From assembly GCF_039522165.1 (NCBI RefSeq), contig NZ_BAAADE010000002.1:558001-622000 (forward strand): a stretch of DNA of 64,000 bases, written 5' to 3'. The notes under the pieces were generated by a model. It saw only the letters and a list, made by a program, of their open reading frames with translations. It ran no database searches and was not told the DNA's origin. The position numbers and the translations under genes are program-made. The stretch comes from Paenochrobactrum glaciei. Lineage in GTDB: Bacteria > Pseudomonadota > Alphaproteobacteria > Rhizobiales > Rhizobiaceae. Positions 1 through 7,498 of the stretch are shown piece by piece; the stretch's first letter is position 1, and every line of letters starts with the position of its first letter.

Positions 1-1205
1 CACGTGAAGATATGGTGGTGACTGTCAGTCACGCCGGTTATATCAAGCGCGTGCCATTGGCCACTTATCGTGCGCAGCGCCGTGGCGGCAAGGGTCGTTC
101 CGGCATGACAACGCGCGATGAAGATTCGGTCACACGTCTCTTCGTTGCCAATACGCATACGCCTGTTCTGTTCTTCTCTTCACGCGGTATCGTTTATAAA
201 GAGAAGGTCTGGCGCTTGCCGATCGGTACGCCGCAATCACGCGGTAAAGCGCTGATCAATATGCTGCCATTGCAGCAGGGCGAACGTATCACCACCATTA
301 TGCCATTGCCTGAGGATGAAGATTCATGGGCAAATCTGGACGTGATGTTTGCAACCACGCGCGGTACTGTGCGTCGTAACAAGCTGAGCGACTTTGTTCA
401 GGTTAATCGCAATGGTAAAATTGCGATGAAACTGGAAGATGACGGCGACGAAATCCTCTCAGTCGATACATGTACCGAGTTTGACGATGTGCTTCTGACA
501 GCGGCTGGCGGCCAGTGTATCCGCTTCCCTGTTACTGATGTGCGTGTCTTTGCCGGACGTAATTCGATCGGTGTTCGCGGTATCAATATGGCTGAGGGCG
601 ATCGCATTATTTCGATGGCAATTCTTGGTCACGTCGATGCAACGCCGGCTGAGCGTACTGCCTATCTGAAACGTGTCATTGCGGAACGTAGAAATGCGGC
701 CGGTGATGATGTTGAAGATGTGGTGGCACTGGAAGAGGGCGTCGAAGATACAGAGCTTAATGATGAGCGCTTTGAAGAGCTGAAAGCCCGCGAGCAGACT
801 GTTTTGACGGTTAGTGAGTTTGGTTACGGCAAGCGTTCTTCATCTTATGAATTCCGTATTTCAGGCCGTGGCGGTAAGGGTATCCGCGCAACCGATACAT
901 CGAAAACTGATGAAATCGGCAAGCTGATTGCTCTGTTCCCGGTTGAGCCAAGCGATCAGATTCTGTTGGTTTCTGATGGTGGACAGCTGATCCGCGTACC
1001 GGTTGAAGGTATTCGTATTGCCGGACGTTCCACTAAGGGTGTGACGATTTTCAACACAGCCGATGGTGAGAAGGTCGTTTCTGTCGAGCGCATTTCCGAA
1101 ACGGAAAGCGACGATGAAGATGAGGGCGATGTTGCAGTTGAAGGTGGTGAGGGCGCACAGGCAAGTGCTCCTGAAGCGTCTCAACCGGCACCGGACGCCG
1201 AATAA
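1..1205 (+). CDS. gyrA: DNA gyrase subunit A, C-terminal part (gene begins before the window)
   Basis: This is the 3' end of gyrA, cut by the window edge; the reading frame is open from base 3, so the ATG at 12 is internal. GyrA is the DNA-breaking subunit of the GyrA2B2 enzyme that introduces negative supercoils. The visible part is the C-terminal DNA-wrapping beta-pinwheel: repeated blades with GyrA-box-like QRRGGKG (about residue 22 of the visible part) and related G-R-G-G-K-G and G-V-R/T motifs further on. It ends in a very acidic tail (about 35 residues rich in D, E, A and P), as in other Rhizobiales GyrA. A strong intrinsic terminator follows 20 bases after the stop. Identity is firm; the catalytic Tyr lies outside the window. 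Confidence 0.97.
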   Translation, partial: REDMVVTVSHAGYIKRVPLATYRAQRRGGKGRSGMTTRDEDSVTRLFVANTHTPVLFFSSRGIVYKEKVWRLPIGTPQSRGKALINMLPLQQGERITTIMPLPEDEDSWANLDVMFATTRGTVRRNKLSDFVQVNRNGKIAMKLEDDGDEILSVDTCTEFDDVLLTAAGGQCIRFPVTDVRVFAGRNSIGVRGINMAEGDRIISMAILGHVDATPAERTAYLKRVIAERRNAAGDDVEDVVALEEGVEDTELNDERFEELKAREQTVLTVSEFGYGKRSSSYEFRISGRGGKGIRATDTSKTDEIGKLIALFPVEPSDQILLVSDGGQLIRVPVEGIRIAGRSTKGVTIFNTADGEKVVSVERISETESDDEDEGDVAVEGGEGAQASAPEASQPAPDAE

Positions 1206-1225
1206 AGTAATAAACTAAAAAAGAA

Positions 1226-1255
1226 GGGCGGTGCTTTAAAAGCGCCGCCCTTTTT
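1226..1255 (+). terminator. Intrinsic terminator of gyrA
   Basis: GC-rich stem GGGCGGTGCT / AGCGCCGCCC (one G-T wobble) with a short A/T loop, followed by a run of five T. It lies 20 bases after the gyrA stop codon. Confidence 0.9.
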
Positions 1256-1822
1256 AAATGCCAAGACTGGAGGGAATTGGCTGTTTCATCGGAATTAAAA
1301 TCTTGTCAATTCTTACGAATTGAATTTAATATTATGTTTAAAATCAATAGTTTATTTTGTTTTTCTTATAATGCGATTCATGCAGAATTATGTGTTTAAG
1401 GGTGGTGAGTGCAGCTGGGGCAAGATGACTTAAAAGTGGGGGCTTTTATGCATTGCTTGCCAGTAAAAAGCGCCATTCGATTTGTTCTGACGCTTGGATG
1501 CACGTTCTTCCAGCAGCAAAATAATTGCTGAGGCTGCCATTGCGATCATCATGGATAAAGCGAGTAGAAAAATCATCATCTCAGTTTCCTTTCATCAGAG
1601 AAACGCAGAAACTGACAATTGGTTTCATTGTGGTTGCAATTATTTTTAAAATAATGCGAAGAAAGATTTTTGTATCTTTTCGAAAATACAAATTTTAAAA
1701 GTGCTGACCATTTCAGTAAGGCTTGTGAATTTTGATTGAAACCGTGCTGCAATTGCAGGATAGATTTGTTTTTCCTTATTCGGCATGTTGAAAATGATGC
1801 GCAAAAAGGTTAGCTGACAGAT
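1256..1822. other. Intergenic region gyrA-coaD
   Basis: About 570 bases of AT-rich DNA. Apart from the 49-codon minus-strand ORF at 1430-1579 it holds an AT-rich inverted repeat around 1638-1659 (GCAATTATTTTT / AAAATAATGC, imperfect), just upstream of that ORF. No RNA gene was recognised. The promoter of coaD must lie in the last 200 bases, but no convincing -35/-10 pair was seen. Confidence 0.6.
1430..1579 (-). CDS. Small hydrophobic (single-pass membrane) protein, 49 aa, unknown
   Basis: A short ORF reading from ATG at 1579 down to TAA at 1430. The translation starts MMIFLLALSMMIAMAASAII, a continuous hydrophobic stretch of about 23 residues that would form one membrane helix (or an uncleaved signal anchor). 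A basic segment follows (EERASKRQNK) and then a short aromatic/polar tail ending HKSPHF. A good ribosome site, AAAGGAAA, lies 6 bases before the ATG. A second ATG directly follows the first. I do not recognise the family. Hydrophobic start plus positive residues after it fits an inner-membrane peptide with its tail in the cytoplasm. It is transcribed opposite to gyrA and coaD, so it must have its own promoter. It could still be a chance ORF; the Shine-Dalgarno sequence and clean hydropathy argue for a real gene. Confidence 0.5.
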   Translation of the reverse strand: MMIFLLALSMMIAMAASAIILLLEERASKRQNKSNGAFYWQAMHKSPHF

Positions 1823-2320
1823 ATGACAACAGCGATTTATGCGGGCTCATTTGACCCGGTCACCAATGGCCATATGGATGTTTTGAAAGGGGCGTTGCGT
1901 CTTTCTGAGCATGTTATTGTTGCCATCGGCATTCACCCCGGAAAAAAACCGCTTTTCACTTTTGAAGAGCGCGTATCGCTGATTGAGCAAGCCGTTTCCG
2001 AAATGCTCGGAAAAGAGGCTGTTTCACATATTTCTGTTATTTCATTTGATGGTCTGGTGATTGATGCTGCGCGCAAACATAATGCACAATTGATGATGCG
2101 TGGTTTGCGTGATGGTACTGATCTTGATTATGAAATGCAGATGGCCGGCATGAACGGCATTATGGCACCGGACCTGCAGACGGTTTTTTTACCGGCTGAC
2201 CCGGCTGTTCGAACGATTACTGCCACATTGGTTCGTCAAATTGCAGCGATGAAGGGTGATATCACACCTTTTGTACCCGCTTGCGTGGCAAGTGCTTTAA
2301 AAGCCAAATTCAAATCCTGA
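1823..2320 (+). CDS. coaD: Phosphopantetheine adenylyltransferase
   Basis: CoaD transfers AMP from ATP to 4'-phosphopantetheine, giving dephospho-CoA, the fourth step of coenzyme A synthesis, in the cytosol as a hexamer. The 165-residue protein has the normal family length. It opens with the nucleotidyltransferase signature GSFDPVTNGHMD (residues 8-19), including the T/HxGH adenylate-binding motif. It contains the RGLRDGTDLDYE block (about 92-103) that binds phosphopantetheine, and near the end TITATLVR, matching the ISSTxxR-type ATP motif with small changes. The exported cyclophilin gene starts 19 bases downstream, so the two are probably cotranscribed. The same order (gyrA, coaD, cyclophilins, queA, tgt) is known from Brucella-type genomes. 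Confidence 0.96.
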   Translation: MTTAIYAGSFDPVTNGHMDVLKGALRLSEHVIVAIGIHPGKKPLFTFEERVSLIEQAVSEMLGKEAVSHISVISFDGLVIDAARKHNAQLMMRGLRDGTDLDYEMQMAGMNGIMAPDLQTVFLPADPAVRTITATLVRQIAAMKGDITPFVPACVASALKAKFKS

Positions 2321-2339
2321 CATCAGGGAGACCCTTAAT

Positions 2340-2930
2340 ATGTCATTTCTGCATTCGGCTCTGGCCGCAACAACCCTCATGGCTATGGCGTTTTCATCGT
2401 CAATCAATGCCCATGCGGCAGATCCGGAAAATACTGTTGTCCTGACCCTGAAGGACGGCGATGTAGCGATTGAACTGAACCCTGATGTTGCACCAAAACA
2501 TGTTGAGCAGATCAAAAAGCTCGTACGTGAAGGCGCTTATGACGGTGTTGCATTTCACCGCGTTATTCCGGGTTTCATGGCTCAGACCGGCGATGTGAAG
2601 TTCGGTAATCTGGACAAGAATTACAACGCAAATCGCGTTGGTACCGGCGGTTCGCAATATGCTGATATTCCGGCTGAGTTTTCGGATAAGCCATTTGTGC
2701 GCGGCACAGTCGGCATGGCGCGCAGCCAGAACCCAAACTCCGCCAATTCACAGTTCTTCATCATGTTCAATGAAGGTTCCTTCCTGAACGGCCAATATAC
2801 GGTCATTGGTGAAGTTACCAGCGGCATGGAAGCTGTCGATAAGATAAAGAAGGGTAATGAAGCTGATAATGGTTCAGTTGATAACCCGGACAAGATCGTC
2901 AAAGCGATTGTTTTGAGCGACCGTAAATAA
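2340..2930 (+). CDS. ppiA: Exported cyclophilin-type peptidyl-prolyl cis-trans isomerase
   Basis: A cyclophilin of 196 residues with a signal peptide: a hydrophobic stretch ends in INAHA followed by ADPENTVV, a good signal peptidase I site near residue 27. The mature part is a complete bacterial cyclophilin, with the FHRVIPGFMAQTGD segment that carries the catalytic Arg/Phe/Gln residues, and ARSQNPNSANSQFFIM. It should act in the periplasm as a proline isomerase or folding helper. It sits 19 bases after coaD and 105 bases before a second, leaderless cyclophilin, so cytosolic and periplasmic versions lie side by side. They are about half identical by eye, which suggests an old tandem duplication. 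Confidence 0.93.
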   Translation: MSFLHSALAATTLMAMAFSSSINAHAADPENTVVLTLKDGDVAIELNPDVAPKHVEQIKKLVREGAYDGVAFHRVIPGFMAQTGDVKFGNLDKNYNANRVGTGGSQYADIPAEFSDKPFVRGTVGMARSQNPNSANSQFFIMFNEGSFLNGQYTVIGEVTSGMEAVDKIKKGNEADNGSVDNPDKIVKAIVLSDRK

Positions 2931-3035
2931 GACCTGTGCGGCCAATTTGTTTGGCCGCATCTCTTTAAAGAGTTTTGCCGCTGATACAGAGTTTGCATAA
3001 AAAGCGGCCAAGATAAAACGAACAGGAGAGGCCAG

Positions 3036-3545
3036 ATGGCTTACAAAGATCCAGAAAACACGCTCATTCTCGAAACCACCAAAGGTAATGTAGCGATTGA
3101 GCTGTTCCCAGATTTGGCACCTGGCCATGTTGCACGTATCAAGGAACTGGCACGCGAAGGCGCTTATGACGGCGTTGTTTTCCATCGCGTTATCAATGAT
3201 TTCATGGCGCAGACCGGCGACGTGAAGTTCGGTAAGCAGGGGGGCGCAAGCTTCAATCCGGCACGCGCCGGTATGGGCGGCTCTGACAAGCCGGACCTGA
3301 AAGCTGAGTTCTCGAATGTAAACCACAAGCGTGGTACAGCTTCGATGGCACGCAGCCAGAACCCGAACTCCGCGAACTCGCAGTTCTTCATCTGCTTGGC
3401 AGATGCCCCTTGGCTCGACCGTCAGTACTCCGTATGGGGTCAGGTTGTAGAAGGTATGGATGTTGTTGATCTGATCAAAAAGGGCGAGCCTGTTGTTGAT
3501 CCGGACAGCATCGTATCGGCTAAAATTGCTGCCGACGTTAAATAA
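3036..3545 (+). CDS. ppiB: Cytosolic cyclophilin-type peptidyl-prolyl cis-trans isomerase
   Basis: A 169-residue cyclophilin with no signal peptide, so cytosolic. Motifs FHRVINDFMAQTGD and ARSQNPNSANSQFFIC match the catalytic core; the Arg, Phe and Gln of the active site are present. The ribosome site AGGAGAGG precedes the ATG at good spacing and fixes the start. Its sequence follows that of the exported paralogue just upstream almost block by block. A strong terminator 54 bases after the stop separates it from queA. Confidence 0.95.
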   Translation: MAYKDPENTLILETTKGNVAIELFPDLAPGHVARIKELAREGAYDGVVFHRVINDFMAQTGDVKFGKQGGASFNPARAGMGGSDKPDLKAEFSNVNHKRGTASMARSQNPNSANSQFFICLADAPWLDRQYSVWGQVVEGMDVVDLIKKGEPVVDPDSIVSAKIAADVK

Positions 3546-3599
3546 GCCCGCATTGGATAAATGTGGCATTAAATAAGAATTGAATAAAAAATACTGGAT

Positions 3600-3646
3600 G
3601 GCTCCGGCAGTTGCTTTATAAGCACTGCCGGAGCCGTTTCTTTTTT
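3600..3646 (+). terminator. Intrinsic terminator after ppiB
   Basis: Long stem GGCTCCGGCAG / CTGCCGGAGCC extended by TGCTT/AAGCA with one bulged T, then GTTTCTTTTTT. It separates the cyclophilin unit from queA. Confidence 0.9.
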
Positions 3647-3668
3647 GATGTTGTTTGGATGAAAAATA

Positions 3669-4751
3669 ATGCGCGTTGACCTGTTTGATTTTGACCTTCC
3701 GGAGCAGAATATTGCACTGCGCCCAATGGAGCCGCGTGATCATGCGCGTTTGCTTCATGTGCAGCCGGATCAGGATGAAGCGAATAATTTGCAGGATTTG
3801 CGCGTTGATGGTCTGGTTGATTTATTGCAAGCAGGCGACGCTCTGGTTTTCAATGATACAAAAGTTATTCCGGCACAGCTTGAAGGTGTGCGTGAGCGTG
3901 ATGGTAATGTGGCGCAGGTCAGTGCAACATTGCATATGCGTGTAGGTCCTGATCGCTGGAAGGCGTTTTTGCGTCCCTCAAAGCGCGTCAAGCAAGGAGA
4001 GCGTATTCGTTTTGGCCATAAGGGCGAAGCTTGCAGTCATGGCACTTTGGAAGCGGTGGTTGAAGAAAAAAGCGAGAGCGGCGAAGCGCTGTTGGTATTT
4101 GACTATTCCGGTGTGTTTCTTGATGAGGCGATTGCACTGGTCGGCCATATTCCGCTGCCGCCTTATATTGCCTCCAAGCGCCCTGAAGATGAGCGTGATC
4201 TGACGGATTATCAGACCGTTTATGCACGCGAAAAGGGTGCGGTTGCAGCGCCGACCGCCGGATTGCATTTTACACCTGAGCTGTTGGAAAAGCTGAAAGA
4301 GCGCGGTGTTGAACAGCATTTTGTGACGCTGCATGTGGGGGCGGGTACATTTTTGCCGGTTAAAACCGATGATACGGCTGACCATAAAATGCACTCCGAA
4401 ATCGGTTATGTGTCGCAGGAAACTGCTGACGCATTAAATGCAGTTCATGCGCGTGGCGGACGGGTTATTTGCGTTGGCACCACTTCTTTGCGCCTGATCG
4501 AAAGTGCGGCAACCGAAGACGGGAAAATCCAGCCTTGGTCTGGTGCGACCGATATTTTTATTACCCCCGGCTATAAGTTCAGAGCCGTTGATTTGTTGAT
4601 GACCAACTTCCATCTGCCGCGCTCGACATTGTTTATGCTGGTTTCAGCTTTTGCCGGTATGGATATGATGCATCAGGCCTATAAACATGCGATTGAAAAC
4701 GGCTATCGCTTTTATTCTTATGGCGATGCAAGCTTGCTGAAGCGCGCTTGA
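3669..4751 (+). CDS. queA: S-adenosylmethionine:tRNA ribosyltransferase-isomerase
   Basis: QueA moves the ribosyl part of SAM onto preQ1 at position 34 of tRNAs with GUN anticodons, making epoxyqueuosine. The 360-residue protein starts MRVDLFDFDLPEQNIA, a typical QueA opening, and carries FNDTKVIPAQL, HIPLPPYI, the ATPTAGLHF-type block (AAPTAGLHFTPELL), LHVGAGTFLPV and TNFHLPRSTLFMLVSAF. All are hallmark blocks in the expected order. It is followed 56 bases later by tgt, the enzyme that inserts preQ1 into the same tRNAs, so the pair forms a queuosine unit. Length is normal. Confidence 0.96.
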   Translation: MRVDLFDFDLPEQNIALRPMEPRDHARLLHVQPDQDEANNLQDLRVDGLVDLLQAGDALVFNDTKVIPAQLEGVRERDGNVAQVSATLHMRVGPDRWKAFLRPSKRVKQGERIRFGHKGEACSHGTLEAVVEEKSESGEALLVFDYSGVFLDEAIALVGHIPLPPYIASKRPEDERDLTDYQTVYAREKGAVAAPTAGLHFTPELLEKLKERGVEQHFVTLHVGAGTFLPVKTDDTADHKMHSEIGYVSQETADALNAVHARGGRVICVGTTSLRLIESAATEDGKIQPWSGATDIFITPGYKFRAVDLLMTNFHLPRSTLFMLVSAFAGMDMMHQAYKHAIENGYRFYSYGDASLLKRA

Positions 4752-4807
4752 GAAGCTTTAGGCTTTGGTACTTTCAAACCATTTGTAAATGCGGTATGGC
4801 GTGATTT

Positions 4808-5941
4808 ATGACAAGCGAAAATTTTAATTTTAAAGTTCTGGCTCGTGACGGCAATGCCCGTCAGGGCGAAGTTTCCATGCCGCGCGGTACCGTGCGTACC
4901 CCTGCATTTATGCCTGTGGGAACGGCTGGCACCGTGAAAGCCATGTATATGGATCAGGTGAAGGATTTGGGCGCGGATATTATCCTCGGCAATACCTATC
5001 ATCTGATGCTGCGTCCGGGTGCTGAACGTGTTGCCCGCCTTGGCGGCTTGCATGAATTTGGCGGCTGGAAAGGCCCGATTCTCACCGATTCCGGTGGTTT
5101 TCAGGTGATGTCGCTGGCCAAATTGCGTAAATTAAACGAGCAGGGTGTGACCTTCCGTTCGCATATTGATGGTCGCGCTTACGAAATGTCGCCGGAACGT
5201 TCCATTGAAATTCAGGGCTTGCTGGATAGTGATATTCAGATGCAGCTTGATGAATGTGTGGCGCTGCCTGCTAAAACCAGCGAAATTGAACGCGCAATGG
5301 AATTATCATTGCGCTGGGCTGAGCGCTGCAAGGTTGCCTTTGGTGATCAGCCGGGCAAAGCAATGTTTGGCATTGTGCAGGGTGGCGATGATCAGCGCTT
5401 GCGCGAGCGTTCTGCTCAGGCACTCAAAGACATGGATTTGAAGGGCTATTCGGTTGGTGGTCTGGCTGTGGGTGAACCACAGGAAGTCATGCTGGATATG
5501 CTGGAAGTTGTCTGTCCGATTTTGCCAGCCGACAAGCCGCGTTATCTGATGGGGGTTGGTACGCCTGATGATATTTTGAAGTCGGTTGCCCGCGGTATTG
5601 ATATGTTTGACTGTGTTATGCCGACCCGCGCCGGACGTCATGGTCTGGTCTTTACCCGTTTTGGTAAAATCAATTTGCGCAATGCGCGTCACGCTGATGA
5701 CCATCGTCCGCTTGACCCTGAATCAGCTTGTCCGGCTGCGCGTGATTACAGCCGCGCTTACCTGCATCATCTGGTTAAATCCGGCGAAACACTGGGCTCC
5801 ATGTTGCTGACATGGAACAATCTTTCCTATTATCAGGACCTGATGAAGGGTATTCGTGCTGCTATTGCTGAGGGACGTTTTGCCGAATTTTCTGTTTTAA
5901 CTACAGAAGCATGGGCTAAGGGTGATATTCCTGCGCTCTGA
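4808..5941 (+). CDS. tgt: tRNA-guanine transglycosylase, with altered zinc-cysteine motif
   Basis: Tgt exchanges guanine-34 for preQ1 in tRNA(Asp, Asn, His, Tyr). The 377-residue protein shows VGTAGTVKAM, ILGNTYHLMLRPG, LTDSGGFQVMSLAKLRK (with the catalytic-region Asp), FGIVQGG, GGLAVGE and MPTRAGRHG, so the TIM-barrel active site looks intact. The odd part is the zinc site. Bacterial Tgt normally has C-x-C-x2-C plus a distal His; here the stretch reads ESACPAARDYSRAYLHHL, leaving a Ser at 306, Cys at 308 and Ala at 311, so two of the three cysteines are missing while the His-containing SRAYLHHL helix stays. The DNA reads cleanly here. I believe relatives have similar variants, but I cannot check. 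It is downstream of queA and is followed by a terminator. Confidence 0.96.
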   Translation: MTSENFNFKVLARDGNARQGEVSMPRGTVRTPAFMPVGTAGTVKAMYMDQVKDLGADIILGNTYHLMLRPGAERVARLGGLHEFGGWKGPILTDSGGFQVMSLAKLRKLNEQGVTFRSHIDGRAYEMSPERSIEIQGLLDSDIQMQLDECVALPAKTSEIERAMELSLRWAERCKVAFGDQPGKAMFGIVQGGDDQRLRERSAQALKDMDLKGYSVGGLAVGEPQEVMLDMLEVVCPILPADKPRYLMGVGTPDDILKSVARGIDMFDCVMPTRAGRHGLVFTRFGKINLRNARHADDHRPLDPESACPAARDYSRAYLHHLVKSGETLGSMLLTWNNLSYYQDLMKGIRAAIAEGRFAEFSVLTTEAWAKGDIPAL

Positions 5942-5967
5942 TTAGTCGTCAACTGATGTATATTAAT

Positions 5968-6015
5968 AATAAGGCAGTAGTGTTTGCGAAAATGGTGCTG
6001 CCTTATTTCTTTTTT
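5968..6015 (+). terminator. Intrinsic terminator after tgt
   Basis: Perfect 10-base stem AATAAGGCAG / CTGCCTTATT with a 20-base loop, followed by TCTTTTTT. It lies 27 bases after the tgt stop. Confidence 0.8.
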
Positions 6016-6361
6016 AAAATATAGCTATCGTCAAAATTATCACATTTCTGTGAACTTAAGCATTGTGACATCATATATATTGATGACCATCATATTATTA
6101 TTTGAATAAAATTACAGATGTTCTTTTGCTTAACTCTATGACGATAAAGCACAATAGTCAGAAGATAGCGTCTTTTATTTTACTCTTTTTTAATCTATTC
6201 TCCGCGCAACGTTTAGGCCGGTAAAATCGGCCGGATCGCACAAGTTATGCGCACATGTTTTAAAATAAAAACCAATGTACTTGCTTATTCTCAGCCAGTG
6301 ACCCTTCGGATGGTTTCGGACAAGTAAGTGCGCCAAAGCACATCGGGAGTGCTAAAAGTCG
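6016..6361 (+). promoter_or_regulatory. Upstream region of the RND efflux operon
   Basis: About 345 AT-rich bases. Visible: a small hairpin (GGCCG...CGGCC, about 6216-6232), and two loosely inverted blocks, ACTTGCTTAT near 6281 and ACAAGTAAGT near 6320, that could form an operator for a TetR-like repressor (weak). GGGAG near 6345 is the only ribosome-site-like sequence before the ATG at 6362 and is rather distant. No regulator gene lies next to the pump. Confidence 0.35.
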
Positions 6362-7489
6362 ATGATTAAACGCCTGTTACTGGCAATTGTATTTCTGGCA
6401 ATCGTTGTTGGCGGTCTTGTTGGATTTAATCTTTTCCGTTCGAAAATGATTGCGGATTTCTTCGCAAATATGCCGCAGAAAACCATGACCGTCTCAACAA
6501 TTACAGTGGAACCAGCTGTCTGGACACCAGGGCTTGAGGCTATCGGCTCGGTCAATGCGTCGGAAGGTGTTGATCTGACATTTGAAGTGGCTGGTGTGGT
6601 TGATAAAATCAAGTTTAAAGCCAATGAAAAAGTCCAAAAAGGACAGGTCTTGGTACAGCTTGATGATAGTATTCAGGTGGCTGATCTGGCTGCTGCTAAG
6701 GCCTCTGCCGTTTTAAGCGACCAGAACCTGAAGCGCGCACAGACATTGCGTACACAAGGTGTTGGTGCTGTTTCCAATGTGGATAGCGCTTCGGCATCAT
6801 CTGAATCTGCCCGTGCGCAGGTGGCAAAGCTAGAGGCTGTGTTGAAGCAAAAAACACTTATTGCGCCATTTACCGGCACAATGGGTATCTCCAAAGTGGA
6901 TGTCGGCCAATATGTAACACCAGGTCTGGCAATCGCTACTTTGCAGAATATGGACACAATGCGGGTTGATTTTACTGTAACCGAACAGTCGATCAATTTG
7001 CTCAAGCTCGGCCAGACTATTCATATTTATCCAACCAAGGGTGAAGAATTTACCGGTAAAATCACTGGTATTGATCCGAAAATCGATCCTTCAACCCGTC
7101 TGGTTTCAGTGCGTGGTGAGATTGAAAATGTAAACGGTCAGCTTAATCCGGGTCAATTTGTGCAGGTTTCTGTGCAATTGCCGGAAGAAGGCAACATTAT
7201 CGCTGTTCCGCAAACCGCTGTGGTTTCAAGCCTTTATGGTGACTATGTCTTTGTTGTGCGTCCGGTGAAAACCGAAGGTGCGGCTGCTGATGCAGATGTA
7301 AAAGAAACACTGGCTGTTGATCAGGTTTTCGTACAGCTTGGCCGCAAGGTTAAAGGTGTTGTTGAAATCACTAAGGGCATTCAGGACGGCGACATTATTG
7401 TTTCGGCGGGGCAGAACAGACTTTCACCGAAGATGCATGTCGTGATCGACAATACTGTCAATCCTGCCAATCCGGCAACAGCGCAATAG
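6362..7489 (+). CDS. RND efflux periplasmic adaptor (membrane fusion protein)
   Basis: A 375-residue adaptor of the AcrA/MexA/MdtA family that links an inner-membrane RND pump to an outer-membrane channel. Residues 5-25 are a hydrophobic signal anchor (LLLAIVFLAIVVGGLVGFNL) with no lipobox. The rest shows the family layout: barrel-sandwich half motifs (IKFKANEKVQKGQVLVQLDD and TLIAPFTGTMGISKVDVGQY) around a short alpha-hairpin (about 100-165), a beta-barrel with LNPGQFVQVSVQLP, and a C-terminal membrane-proximal domain (GIQDGDIIVSAGQN). The pump gene starts 9 bases later, so they form an operon. No outer-membrane factor gene is nearby; a shared TolC/BepC-type channel encoded elsewhere is likely (inference). 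Substrate unknown. Confidence 0.93.
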   Translation: MIKRLLLAIVFLAIVVGGLVGFNLFRSKMIADFFANMPQKTMTVSTITVEPAVWTPGLEAIGSVNASEGVDLTFEVAGVVDKIKFKANEKVQKGQVLVQLDDSIQVADLAAAKASAVLSDQNLKRAQTLRTQGVGAVSNVDSASASSESARAQVAKLEAVLKQKTLIAPFTGTMGISKVDVGQYVTPGLAIATLQNMDTMRVDFTVTEQSINLLKLGQTIHIYPTKGEEFTGKITGIDPKIDPSTRLVSVRGEIENVNGQLNPGQFVQVSVQLPEEGNIIAVPQTAVVSSLYGDYVFVVRPVKTEGAAADADVKETLAVDQVFVQLGRKVKGVVEITKGIQDGDIIVSAGQNRLSPKMHVVIDNTVNPANPATAQ

Positions 7490-7498
7490 GCGGGCCAG

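Noticed and set aside
2340..3545. Tandem cyclophilins as a recent duplication or assembly error
   Set aside because: The two proteins differ along their whole length and one has a signal peptide; this arrangement is known in related genomes.
2874..3758. 294-codon open frame on the minus strand over both cyclophilins and queA
   Set aside because: It is the shadow of well-supported plus-strand genes, crosses a strong terminator, and its translation has no family features or sensible composition.
5942..6361. preQ1 riboswitch or small RNA near tgt
   Set aside because: The only structures are the terminator and a small GC hairpin; preQ1 switches would lie upstream of a queuosine gene, not after it.
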